This document shows, in pieces, positions 34,375 to 45,779 of a DNA stretch of 64,000 bases; the stretch's first letter is position 1, and every line of letters begins with the position of its first letter. The stretch comes from Dioscorea cayenensis subsp. rotundata (lineage: Eukaryota; Streptophyta; Magnoliopsida; Dioscoreales; Dioscoreaceae), in the NCBI RefSeq assembly GCF_009730915.1, contig NW_024086795.1, positions 22,707 to 86,706 on the forward strand, written 5' to 3'. Both the position numbers and the translations under genes were made by a program. Below the pieces are notes generated by a model, which was given only the letters and a program-made list of their open reading frames with translations, made no database searches and was not told the DNA's origin.

Positions 34375-37300
34375 GGACTCCAAAATATGGCTTTTTTTAG
34401 TTGATGTTGGAGAAGGGGATTGGAGGATGGGGATGCAATTGTGGATCAAGATTGTTGCTTTTTGAGGATATTTATATAGACTTTGAAGTTGAAGAGATGG
34501 GTTGTAGACAATGTTCGGCATTAGACATATTTTTGTCACATCAACTGTTCTCTTGTTCATTTAGCCAACTAAGCTGATTTTGAGTCTTGTTGGGTCAATT
34601 CTTTCTTTAAATCCTACATAAGTCATCAAGGTTCTTGTGTTAATTTTTTTTTTTTAAATCCTCGAGAAATCATCGTGGTTAAAAAACAATAGTAATTCTT
34701 TTATTTTTCTAGTGAGTGATTGAGTGAGTGATTTATTTACTTTATCACAAAAAATATATGTATTTAATAATATATTGTTTGTGTTAAGATAAAAAATAAA
34801 ATAAAATAAAAATAATGGAGAAAAATTATAGTAGTTGAAATGTGAGTCTAACAAATGATTCTTTTAAATATTGATCTAAATTAAAAAATTTTAATTGAAC
34901 TTATAACATTTTGATTTAATTAATATCAATCCAAATTACATTATTTAATATTGTAGCTTTAATTAATAATAAATATTTATTAATTTGAATATTCCTAAAT
35001 GTTTAAAAATATATATTCGAAAATAATTACAGTACATATAAACATTTAGTGGGATAGCTTATATGTGTTTGATTGACACATATAATTAATTTACCTACCA
35101 AACAAACAAGGTAGTCTTGCATGATATATTTATAAATCTAAAATTTATAAATGATTGTCATCTTTTCATTTTTCAAAAGTTCTACAAAATGGAGAAAGGG
35201 GAAAGCGCGTAAAGTTTCCTTCCTTACTCGTTGTGTTTCACTTAAAAGAAACACTCATAAGCTTCATGAAAACTAGAACAAACTTCAACAAAGTAGTATA
35301 TAATGTGGGGTATTGTGTTTGAACGTGAATGTTCTGGTGTTCGGTTGAGTTATAATTTTCTGTTTTGCTAGGAGGGCATGCAAGAAAATAATGCTTTATT
35401 TTATAAAATAAAAAGTATATTTACTTTATCTAAGAGATGTTTATTTGGAGGATAACAAAGTAGGTTTAGTGGAATTCTTTTTAAAATATTGAGTTAAAAA
35501 AAATATATTTAAGCTGCCTAAAATTTAACTTAATAAATTTTTTTAAAAAATAAATATTTAAAAATAATATTTATTCTTTGTAAACAATAATAAATATTTA
35601 TTAACATTATTATTTTTAAAAAGTAATTATTAAATATAATTATTTTAAAATAAAATTTTTCGTAAATACGTTTATGAGTTGCAATTTTTTGACTTGGGAA
35701 CAGTATAAAACTAAGGTTAGTTTAAGTGTTTTATCATGGTAGCTGTTGATATCTGGCTTTGCTGAGTATACACAGTATCATCTAGTGGCCTGATAATTGT
35801 CCATATTGTATTTTTTTCCCTTAGTGTTATTCATGTTGAAATTTTTCATGTCATGTCTACGGTTTGTTTTCTCTGATTTTTTTTATATTGTTTTAATTCT
35901 TAGTTATAGTGTCACTTGCTATTGCTATTTTTAGTATTTTATTTTCGTTCTCCATTTTTTATGAATTTATTTATGTTGTGTGATTTTTTTTTTTTGTAAT
36001 TTTATTTATTTTTAAGTTTTCAATTTATGTAGTTTATCCATTTAAAAAAAATCTCATGTCTTCTGTTATTTTATTCTTGCTCACCTAAATTATTATTATT
36101 TCCACTTAATTATTTGATCTTGTTTACTCTAATTACTGGTTTTTTTTATCTTGTTTCACACCAGAGACTGTTTTTGTAATCAGCATTTATATAGAGTTGA
36201 AGTTTTAAAGGGCGTACTATCTTGTTAAGAATTAGTAAATGAAAACATTGTTTTTCCTTTGCCTAGGGTCAACACTATCCATTTCTTGTTCTTGTTCTTC
36301 TGTTTGGAAATTATGATAGGGACCATGATATGGAGCCTTGTAGATATATATCTGCCAAATGGTAAAAACGTATCAAACTAGAAAAGAATCCCACAAAACT
36401 TAATTACATGCTGCCTTGCAGTGCACTTCTTCTGCAAGAAAATCATAATATAGGAACCAATATTTTTCCGTGACGAGATAAAAACTAACTAGCAAATTAC
36501 AATTCAAGTCCATAAATATATAACGAAAAGAATAACAAAATCTTTTAAAAAAAATAAAATAAAATAAAATAACCAGCAAAAAAATATAATAAGTTCACTG
36601 GAGGTAGAACCACTTATAACAAAATTTCTAAAAAAATTAGGATGTCAAGAGAAAGACAGAATCAACGCTAGTTTGTGATCTAAGTGAAAATCTTATCACC
36701 AGTGGCACTTGCTCCATCTAATTGTGAATGCAATTCTCATAAACTCAAAACTACGGTGAATAATCACAAATCTTGAAGCTTAGCTTTTTTACTCTAATCA
36801 GACCTTCTTTAAGTCCATGTATATATAAAAAAACACTTAGGTAAAACTACTAAAACTGATGCATTCCAATGTTAGAAACAGTAGCAGTGGCGAAAAGATT
36901 TTTTTGTCGGGAAATCCATTTTATGTTTTTGTTTCTAGTGAAGTCTCATGAGCTGGCCTAACTCCTAGGTTTGTATAGATAGGTTGTTTTGATTAGAAAT
37001 GCAACCACTTTGGTTTTTTGATTAGCTTCATCAAATACTTAAATGATGTTTCTCTTTTCTTGCATTTGATAGATGCCCACTGTCTGCTATTGCACTTAAT
37101 TAGGTATATAAATACTAGTTGAGTCCCACTATTTTTTTTTAAAAAAAACACACACTAGTATTAGTGAAAACAGTATATATATATATTTATATTTATTTAT
37201 TATTATTTTTTATAAAATTGAAAAATAACAAAACAAAAGACAATTGGATATAGAAGTACATCAGTTACAATGACTTGATTGATTTTTTAGAGATAACTTT

Positions 37301-38297
37301 TCGCTATACAACTCTGGAAGAGAAAATGAGAGATAATTTTTACACAAAACTTCTACATGGATCTTTAATATGAATTATAATTCCTGTACGTCTTGTTAGT
37401 TATGCTTTAAAATCATTTAATTTTCTTCAACCTTAATTAACGTTAATTTTATTCCGGGTGGTTTTTACATTATTACCCTACCGACTTGATTTAATTATCA
37501 ACCAAGGCGAAGTCGTTTGGATGTGACAATGGATATAGCCCTCGTGGATCTAACCTTTTCATATCTACATGTCTCCACACACTTGTATTCTTCAATCATA
37601 TAACACGTGTTGTGTATTGTACAATATGGACACGTGTCGATCATGTAACATATCGGACATTGGGGTGGTCATCTGTGTATAGTATGCGGGGTAGTGTGTT
37701 AGATCACGTGTTGGGTAGGACCAACGAGGTGGGAGTGCACGTGAAATTGAGGTAACGCACGTGAAGGTGGTGAGGGAATTGGGCCCCATTTGAAGATGCG
37801 GCGATCCTAGTCAGCATCCTTCAGGGCAAGTATTCAACCGGCAGGTGCCATGTAACTTCCCATTGGGCCACAAGTGGGCCATGATGACTTTTTAGGCTTC
37901 ATAAGAATCACATAAACTCACAAGAATCACAATGCACTCTTATTAGACGGCCCGCAACCTTATTCAAAGACTGTTGGGTCCCACCTACATTGGGTACGGT
38001 TGGCCGGTCCAATCCTTTGGTGGCGCTTTGAATAACGTTCTTTTGTTTTTGGTTGTTTGTTTCATGTTTTAAATGCATGATTTCGTTTCTTGGTCGGCTA
38101 GTGATAAAGATGCACTTTATATATATATATATATATACACACACAAGAGGACACGTTATTCATAGACTTGGATATATTTTAAATTTAAAGATGTTTTAAA
38201 TCTAAATGACAATGTAGATTTTGAATGTAAAGATGCCTCAAATCTAACGGTCACTGTCAGTATATAACATGATCAACGGTAATTTTGCACATTAGTT
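34375..38297. other. Intergenic; includes one LINE-like 3' end
   Basis: No gene recognised. About 35800-36050 ends in 'atttatgtagtttatccatt' plus an A run and looks like another LINE 3' end (plus strand). About 37500-38050 is less AT-rich and carries GGCCCA/GGGCCC motifs and ACGTG cores ('acacgtg', 'cacgtga') but no coding signal. (TA)n runs at 37172-37186 and 38117-38138. Confidence 0.35.
35800..36050 (+). mobile_element. LINE-like 3' end (candidate)
   Basis: T/G-rich sequence ends 'tttatgtagtttatccattt' followed by eight A, almost identical to the end of the 5786-5992 copy. No target duplication found; the 5' limit is a guess. Confidence 0.4.
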
Positions 38298-40058
38298 TAA
38301 CGGCATCTCTAACTCAACACCCAAATCCCAAATTTAGGGTGGAATTTGAGTGTAGAGTACTTCAACCCATATCTAAATCTTACCCCAAATTTAAGTTTTG
38401 CAACAGTGTGACCCCAAGTTTAGGATCACATTATTGCAACCCCAAATTTAGTGTCCCACATTATTTCTTATTTTTTAATTATATTTTTTATTTTTTATTT
38501 TTTTATTATGTTTGTTAGTGCAACCGCACTATTTAATTGACATGATTTGACACCAAGGCATGATAATGTGGCAACCATAGTGACAAGGCATAATTGATGA
38601 TGTGACAAGCATTGTGACATGGCAAGAAGACTTGGAGTGCAAGGCAAACATTTTGAAGATCTTGGTGGAGCTATTTTTAGTAAGTCTATAACATGGAGGC
38701 AAATATCTTGAAGATCATGGTGAAGCTATCTTAAAAATCTTGGTGGAGTTTATTTTTGGTAATGTATTACATTTTGAAGACAAGATCATATCAAGACCAT
38801 ACTTAGAGAGATATGATTGAAGACTAAATATGGTGGAGCTTATTTGAAGAATTATCTATTCATGGTATTAATGAAGGAGATATGATTTGAAGAATCCTTG
38901 ATGATTGAATTGATTGATTGAAGATCTATTGAAGGCAAGATTTGAGGACCAAACTTGGGTGAATTGAAGATCAAGTTTGGAGAATCTTTGAAGACCAAAT
39001 TTAGGTGGATTAAAGACTAAGTTTGGCAAATTTCGTGAAGACGCACAAGGACGTGCGCCCCTTGCGAGGGGATTACGTGATGAGGAACTGAGGAGGTAGG
39101 CTAGTTGCTGGCTGTCGGGATTGGGAGATTTGGTTGCATCGACTCGGACTAAGCATGACTGGGAGGTTGATGGGTCTTGAGGGTCGTCCCCGAACGTAAC
39201 CAGAGACTCGATCAAGTCGATGAGTCGAGCCATGTTGCAGATTCATGTTACTACGGGGAGTTATATGACTAATTCTGCGAGTTTTTAAATTAGTAGCGCT
39301 GAGATTCTAAAAGAGGTATGTGCTATATTTGCGACGTTGAGGTGTCTATATAAGCTACCTTACTCATAGATTGTAAGTGTGACTCTTGGGTGACTCTTGG
39401 AGGAGAGTGTGTGAGCACCATACAATTTAGAGAGGGTAGTGATTTTTATTGTTGAGAGTGTGAGTGACAAGTGTTTGTACTGATCTATTTTTACCTCTTT
39501 TAGTGAATTGTTTATCTCCGGGCTTGGCCCACCAGACATAGGCGAGTGAACGCCGAACTGGGTTACCAACGTTGTGTGTCTCCTTGTGTTTGTTTGTGTG
39601 CTCTTTCTTTGTTAGTTTGTGTGAGACTTTTATGAGTGCTTGAGTGTTACCTAATACTCACAAACCACACCGGAGGAACTAACAATGTTAATGGAAAATA
39701 TAAAATTATTAATCCATTAATATAATTATAAGTAGTTATTTATAATATTAATTTGTGTGTAATTAATTAATAATCAATAATAATAATTATTTAATAAATA
39801 AATAAAATTGTTAATTATTAATATATAATAAATTTATAAAAGAGGAATAGTTAAAATTTTATTAAAAATAACCTTAATGAAAGCAAATACAATGTAAAAA
39901 CTAATTAAATTAAAACTAATATATAAAAATAATATTATAAGAATATTTTTTTTTGGTTAAAATTTGAGATTTGTGATTGGAGTAAAATTTTTTGTAACAA
40001 GACCAAATTTGAGACTTGAAATAGAGATTTGGGATTGTGGGTTGGAGATGGCTGATAA
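38298..40058. mobile_element. Tourist-like (PIF/Harbinger) MITE interrupted by a solo LTR
   Basis: The left end at 38301 (CGGCATCTCTAACTCAACAC) pairs with the reverse complement of the right end (TCAGCCATCTCCAACCCACA), and TAA flanks both sides (38298-38300 and 40056-40058). Removing the nested LTR and its target duplication leaves about 578 bp. The CATCTCCAACC-type end and 3-bp TAA duplication fit PIF/Harbinger MITEs. Confidence 0.7.
38508..39689 (+). mobile_element. Solo LTR, copia-type, 1172 bp, target duplication ATGTT
   Basis: 38513-39684 begins TGTTAGT and ends ACTAACA and is bounded by ATGTT at 38508-38512 and 39685-39689, a perfect 5-bp duplication. It has a TATA box (TATATAAG, 39347-39354) and a 3' part 'ccgggcttggcccaccagac' / 'ggcgagtgaacgccgaactg', resembling the R-U5 of copia LTRs. 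No internal region remains. The open frames at 38868-39233 and 39360-39569 are shadows. Confidence 0.9.
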
Positions 40059-40114
40059 CTCATTAAACATCCTTACATCTCAAAATCTAAGGACATACAC
40101 AAAAATATATACTA

Positions 40115-41963
40115 TATGTATACAGGCCCCGTTTTAGGCGTGGACCACCAAGGCTTTGGCTCTAAAGTTTCTAAGGGCCCCATAATTTATATATATATTT
40201 TTTAAAATATATTTAACATTTTTATTTACTATCATCCTATCAATTCATATAATTATCATTTTGAAGATTTTAACTATTTTTTCATCTATGACACCTGTAA
40301 AAAATTTGGCATGAGGGCCTCACAACTCTTTTTTTTTTAAATTTTATTTTAAATTTTATTTGCTATCATCATCTAATCCTATTAATTAATTATTTTGTAA
40401 ATTTTAGATTTTTTTTAAAACCATAACACTTAGTTTATTATAAAATATATATGAGCAACAAATTTGGCTTACAATAGGACCCATAATTTCTTATGGTCTC
40501 ACATATTTTCTTTTTTAAATATTTATATTTAAAATTTTTAATTATTATCCTACTCGAATTATATCCTTATAATTATCTTGGAAATTTTATTTTATTTTTT
40601 AAACTATGAAACTTATAATATGGCCTCCCAAATGGCTAGGGCCTTACAATTCATTTTTTTTAAATTATATTTAATTTTTTTATTTTTTATCATACGATTG
40701 TATCAAATAATTATAATTTTAGAAATTTATAATTGTTTTTTTAACTCTAAAATTTATGTTATTTAATTTTTTAATTGATTTATGATAATATTTACTGTTA
40801 TTATTATATTATTTATTATTTAATAAAAATAATTAAAAAATATTTATTATGATTTTGCCTAAGGCCATATGTAGAAGGAAAGGGGGCAAGGGTGTCCTTG
40901 AGCACCCTCTTGTCCTTTAGAAAAGTTTATATTATATAATATTATATAGATATATAGGTAATAGTAAAGTATTAGCAATTATAATTCATATAAGTATAGT
41001 TCTCTTTTTATTTATTTATTTTTTAAATTCCACTCATGTTATTTAAAATAAATTAAATAAAAACTATAAATTTATTATATTAGATTATAATCGATCTTTA
41101 GTGATAGTAATAAATAATAGCATAATATCGACAGTGAAACTTGTATCAATTTCAAATTTAATATTTTAAATATTTTTTTATTGAATTTATTAATTTATAA
41201 TTATCAAATTTTCTAAGAATATTAATGTAAAAAACAATGGTATAATAAATAAAATAAAAACCTAAAAAAAATGCAATCATTATCTCAAAAATCTCTAAGA
41301 AAGACGTAATCCTTATCTCTCATGGTCAAATGCAATTTCTCTCTTAGAAGTCAAAAGAGTTGTACACAGTAAAATTTAGCTCTAGATCGTTTGCTAGTTG
41401 GGTTGATTGGTGAGGCTTTTGTCTTCACTTAATATCTTCAAAATTTGTGTTTATTTAAGGCTTATCTTGCTTTTTTTATATGTAATTTAATTTGTTTCAT
41501 TGATTGTTTTATTATTTTTTATGAATTTTTTAACATTTGGTAAATATTTGTTTTGTTAATTGTTATGAAAATTTGTTATGAAGAATTTATTGCGCAAATT
41601 ATTGTAAAAATTTGTTAAATATCTTTTTTGATTGATTGTTGTGAAAATTTTGATTACTCATTAGATTACTAATTGAATTAGATTATGAATTTGCATTAAG
41701 TTATTTTTTAATTGCATTATTTGTTACTAGTTAGTTGAATTAATTATTAATTATGTAGATATGATAGATTTTTTACACTTAACCCAAATTTTTATATGTA
41801 TGTATATTTTATATAGATTATTATTATAATTTCAAATTTGAATCAATAGAATTGTTTAAAATTTATAATTTTTTTAAAATTTGAATTCAGCACCGTTTAA
41901 TTTTATTTCTAGTTTCGCCACTACCTAAGCCCCATTTTCTCTAAAACCGGCTCTGTATATATA
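40115..41963. mobile_element. hAT-like non-autonomous element, 1.83 kb
   Basis: The ends CAGGCCCCGTTTTAGG (40123) and, reverse-complemented, CAGAGCCGGTTTTAGA (41955) form an imperfect inverted repeat of the hAT CAGRGCCGG type. Flanking octamers TATGTATA and TATATATA match 7 of 8, but the context is TA-rich. Inside the left part a ~150-165-bp module recurs four times, each marked by a 'gggcc.cataatt' / 'gggcct.acaa.tc' phrase (40172, 40316, 40481, 40641). No transposase frame survives. Confidence 0.6.
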
Positions 41964-42093
41964 TATATATATATATATTACATACACATGATTGATAAAG
42001 TCTACATACACGGGCTGTTAATGGGCCAGCCTTGCCAGAATAATTAAAACATTTGGGCCTTAAAACTCAATATGGGCTAACAAGGCAGTGACC

Positions 42094-42672
42094 TTAGTAA
42101 GGTCTCTCTCCAACATAATTCCCTGGTGGATCATAATTGCAAGTCATAAACACATCTCCATCATCACACACCACACGTGCGCACCCAACCCGGTGTGTGC
42201 GACTCCACACGAGCTGAGTATAGTGTCCACACACGAACCCTGACTCACACGTGTTACTCTGATACGAGTAGTACCTTTCTTCATCTGCCCAGGCCCGAAC
42301 CGCATCACTTGGGGTTGGACCAGAGCCCGAACCCCAATATATATTCTCACCGAGTTTGAACCCGTCTTCCGGGAACGAGTGCATGGCCTTGCAATCGGCC
42401 CGGCGTAGCCCGGCCCATGAGCGTGCATACTCCTCCAAACGTGGGTCCCACCACAAGGGAAGCTCCCAATGTGCTGCCCTTACAAGATTATGGGCCACAA
42501 GGAACTCCAGTGATTCGGCCCAACAACCCCAACAAAGGGCCTTCGAGATCCTATAAACAGTCTCATTATCGGGCCGAGCTTCGTTGTTGGGCTTCACAAA
42601 AGAATGGGCCGAAATGAAAGAACCGGAGAGGAGGAGGAAGAGGAACAATGGTTGGATGAAATGGGAAGCCAT
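42094..42672 (-). CDS. PR-1-like secreted CAP-domain protein
   Basis: A secreted member of the CAP/PR-1 family, which includes sterol-binding defence proteins. The 192-aa protein starts at 42672 (MASHFIQPLFLFLLLSGSFI, a clear signal peptide). The same frame is open back to 42807, but a TATA box at about 42728-42735 falls in that extension, so it is not translated. After a Cys-containing N-terminal extension (ALCWGCWAES) come the CAP signatures: HNLVRAAHWELPLWWD, GENIYWGSG, CGHYTQLVWSRTHRVGCARV and CNYDPPGNYVGERPY. The six CAP cysteines are present. The last 11 residues follow the CAPE peptide pattern PxGNx5PY exactly. Single exon, intact. The 5' leader contains three TTAGGG-type repeats (telo-box-like). 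Confidence 0.93.
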   Translation of the reverse strand: MASHFIQPLFLFLLLSGSFISAHSFVKPNNEARPDNETVYRISKALCWGCWAESLEFLVAHNLVRAAHWELPLWWDPRLEEYARSWAGLRRADCKAMHSFPEDGFKLGENIYWGSGSGPTPSDAVRAWADEERYYSYQSNTCESGFVCGHYTQLVWSRTHRVGCARVVCDDGDVFMTCNYDPPGNYVGERPY

Positions 42673-42727
42673 TTTTAGGGTTAGGGTTAGGGTTTGATGG
42701 AGTGGTGATGATGATGTGTGTGTGAGT

Positions 42728-42735
42728 GTATATAT
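42728..42735 (-). promoter_or_regulatory. TATA box of the first PR-1-like gene
   Basis: CTATATATAC on the minus strand, about 57-63 bp upstream of the chosen ATG. It excludes the longer upstream start at 42807. Confidence 0.6.
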
Positions 42736-43155
42736 AGTGTGAGAGTATAGTGAACTCGTGAATGGTGGGCTAGGGTTACAAAGTGCACCCGTGAAGGATG
42801 AGATCATGAGAGCTATTATTGGGTTCTTTGTTTTGCATGGTACATTAGCAAAAGACGTGTGGCTTTGGAATATATTAACTTTGTCATTGAATTGAGGACT
42901 CTTCTAGTGCTTTTGTGGCCTGACAAGTTGTTGGTCATATGTTTTTGCCTTTCAATACTTGTTTGCCTCTGTCTGTCTGTTTTTTAGTTTGTTTATAAAT
43001 AATTTCTTTTGTTCTATTCATTGTCTTTACATTAACTAGCAAGTAGCAAGGAGGGTTAAGTTTTGTTATTAAGTGATTATTCTTTTAATTATTTGTGATT
43101 AAATTTTCTAGGAATCCCTTACCTAACATCAATGATTGCAAGTTCGTTGACGTTT

Positions 43156-43295
43156 AGTATAATGGTAATTATCTATTTTTACAGTTATAATGAATAAAGA
43201 TGCACTCTCACTTTGTGCACGGAGGTATAATAGTAATTATCTCTTTTTACAGTTATACAGAATAAAGATGTACTCTCACTTTGTGCACGGAGAAC
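43156..43295. repeat. Tandem duplication of about 68 bp
   Basis: Two adjacent copies share 'tataat.gtaattatct', 'tttttacagttata', 'gaataaagatg.actctcac' and 'tttgtgcacggag' (copy 1 ends near 43226, copy 2 near 43293). It lies between the two PR-1 genes, downstream of the second. Confidence 0.8.
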
Positions 43296-43500
43296 TTCAC
43301 ATAGGTCATGCATAGAGAATCATACTCATTATACATTAGGCGGAAATTGAATCTCCGATCCCTCACATGAAAAGATAAATGCTTTAATGGTTGGATTAGT
43401 CTAACAGTGACTAGATGAGAGATAATAATTGTTACTAGAATATAAATTAAACAAACATTTAAAACCTATTTTGAAAGCCATTATTAACCATTAGCATTAC

Positions 43501-43986
43501 TCAGAAAGGCTTCTGTCCCAAAACATTGCCATGAGGATCATAGTTACAAGTAATGAATGTATTCCCATTGTTGCACACCACTCTAGCACACCCTAACCAT
43601 GAACTATGCCTCCAAACCATCTGTGTATAATGTGAGCAATCTTGGTTAATTTGACATGAGTTTGATCCATAGTTATAGTACCTCTTCTCCGACGCCCACG
43701 CCGTGACGGCATCCTCCGGTCGCCATCCTTGTCCTTCCCCCCAAAAAATGTTCTCCCCATAGTTACTATTGGAATGTATCACCGCACAATCTACGATCCT
43801 TTGGTTTGCCCACCAAGAAGCGTAATTCGCTAATGAACTACTCCACTGGAGTGGTGATAACCCAAGACTTGCTCGTAGTCGGTTGTGCCCCGATAAAAAT
43901 TGTTGCGTCATGCTATTTTGGTTGTCGCATAGCGCTTGAGTGATCGATAAAAAAATAAAGACTATGAAGATGTATCGATGAGCCAT
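43501..43986 (-). CDS. Pathogenesis-related protein 1 (PR-1)
   Basis: A 161-aa secreted CAP protein, the standard PR-1 length. The signal peptide MAHRYIFIVFIFLSITQALC is followed by HNRLRASLGLSPLQWSSSLA, GENIFWGEG, CSHYTQMVWRHSSWLGCARV and CNYDPHGNVLGQKPF. All six conserved cysteines of the CAP fold are visible. The C-terminal segment matches the CAPE pattern except that the last residue is Phe instead of Tyr. Single exon, intact. It lies 0.83 kb upstream of the other PR-1-like gene on the same strand; the two proteins are too different for a recent duplication. Family members are usually extracellular and salicylate- or pathogen-responsive, which this sequence cannot show. Confidence 0.95.
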   Translation of the reverse strand: MAHRYIFIVFIFLSITQALCDNQNSMTQQFLSGHNRLRASLGLSPLQWSSSLANYASWWANQRIVDCAVIHSNSNYGENIFWGEGQGWRPEDAVTAWASEKRYYNYGSNSCQINQDCSHYTQMVWRHSSWLGCARVVCNNGNTFITCNYDPHGNVLGQKPF

Positions 43987-44037
43987 GCTAATTAGAGAAT
44001 GTATTATGTCAAGATAGTATTTTGAGGATACATTCCT

Positions 44038-44046
44038 TGTTTATAT
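44038..44046 (-). promoter_or_regulatory. TATA box of the PR-1 gene
   Basis: GCTATATAAAC on the minus strand, about 55 bp upstream of the ATG at 43986. Confidence 0.6.
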
Positions 44047-44049
44047 AGC

Positions 44050-45595
44050 AGCAATCTTGATGATCATTTAGTTTGGTTTGATATGATCTGATTAGATTTA
44101 ATTATTTGTTTGTATAGATTGGAATCCTTTCATGTGATTAGCACATGGAATGCAAGACTTTGAACATGTTACTGAATGTGATTGGTGATATGTTTGAATC
44201 TAACTTCCATAACTGCCTTCAATCATTGTAATAAATGATGCCATTCTTGGTTTGCTAAAACTAATGCTTTGATTAATTAACTAATTTTAAATCTTGGTAA
44301 AAATAAAATTGTTGTCACTATGTGTTAAATGACTAGTTAATACATAACTTTTTTTTTTCTATCAGTTATGATTAGTGAACAAAATTAGTTCCGGTGTCAA
44401 GATGATATTATCATGAATATATTGAGCATGAATTTCTCTTTTAGTACATCTAATGCTAAAAATCAAAAGGAATCAGATCGGAGATTAAGTTATTAATTAC
44501 AAGTTATTTAATGTTAATCACGGAATTCAACTCTATCAGGGCCACACATGAGTAATTAATGCTCTATTAATTAAATTTAACAATGTAACATGTTTTGACA
44601 TTGGTGCATGTGCTCATATAATTACATAACTATCAATCAACCCTTGCTTAACGGTTTAGTCATTAATCAATCTTTGTAATTTTTTTCCCAAGAGCCGCCT
44701 CATAAACAATTGTTAAAGAATAGGCTGGTAAGATAGGTGTACTAATTGTGTGACTTATTAATATAGTAGAAATTTATTAACTTAATCAGATGTCACACAG
44801 AACAATTAAATTCTCACCATGTATGTATATGCCTAGAAGATTTTCATGAATTCAACCAGCCTAATAAATCTTATGTTATACATTTTTGGAGGGAAAAACA
44901 ATATCCTCCTACAGAAAAATCCAATGACTATTTCTATTATAGTATTTGCATAATATTGCAATAATACTGTCTAACATAAAGATTTGATTTTGAGTCTATT
45001 TATTCATTATTTAAGTAAATAAATTCATTGCACCAAGTAATAGTCTTTTAATAAATACAAAGTTTAAAATTAATTTTTTTATTTTTTTCATGTTTTTATT
45101 GGAGGATAAGTTGATAGACAAAAGAAAGGAACAATGCTCATTGTCCAAAAAAAAACTTTTATTTGTCACATACAATAAGACAAACAATCAAATCACTAAA
45201 AAGTTCATTGATATTCCAATTGTGTTTTGTGTTCACATAATATTTATTTATTTTTTTACACACTTAAACACATTCACACTTGTAAAACGGTAAATTTTTA
45301 TTTATGAATTTTTTCATTCTATGCATGTAATTTTTTTTAAAATATTAATTTTAAGTGATTAGCGTATCAAAATGAATTTTTGATATAGCGTGGAAAATGG
45401 TGAGGGTTCGAATCTCACATGTCATGAGGATAGACGCTTGTTATTTATTTATTTTTAAATATATATAAATTAATAACAACATTATTCTCCAATTAATTCA
45501 ATAAATTAAAAAAAATTCCCGCCACTTTTTGGCCGGTGAAATTATTCGTTTAGTGTAACTAATTCTCTGACCAAAATGCCCTGATCTGTATGAAA
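44050..45595. other. Intergenic; possible SINE remnant at about 45355-45445
   Basis: No gene. Around 45355-45445 the phrase 'ggtgagggttcgaatctcac' contains a perfect tRNA B box (GGTTCGAATC) without a foldable tRNA around it, suggesting a fragment of a tRNA-derived SINE. The rest is AT-rich. Confidence 0.4.
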
Positions 45596-45716
45596 TGACG
45601 AAAACACCCTCCGACCCCGCCGCCACCGCCGTAATTCCGCCACCACCGTTCTCTTCTTCCCCTGAAATTAGGGTTTACTACTCAACCCTGACCCTCTCCT
45701 GCTTGAATACTTCTCG

Positions 45717-45779
45717 ATGATCTTCAATTCACTGCCTTTATCCACCTTTTCCGATGATCGCCGTCGGTTCGAAGCTTAA
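45717..45779 (+). CDS. Upstream ORF overlapping the start of the DUF676 gene
   Basis: A 20-codon frame (MIFNSLPLSTFSDDRRRFEA) starts 37 bp before the chosen main ATG and ends inside exon 1, in another frame. If it is in the transcript it should lower initiation at 45754 and could favour the later in-frame ATG at 45838. Confidence 0.4.
   Translation: MIFNSLPLSTFSDDRRRFEA

Noticed and set aside
38868-39233. 121-aa minus-strand frame
   Set aside because: Lies wholly inside the solo LTR and shows no family motifs.
42675-42692. Interstitial telomere
   Set aside because: Only three 6-bp units, not the plant TTTAGGG array; better read as telo-box-like promoter text.
42673-42807. N-terminal extension of the PR-1-like gene to the upstream ATG
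   Set aside because: It covers a TATA box and precedes a perfect signal peptide starting at 42672.
45380-45410. tRNA gene suggested by GGTTCGAATC
   Set aside because: A B box is present but no A box, anticodon arm or acceptor stem could be paired around it.
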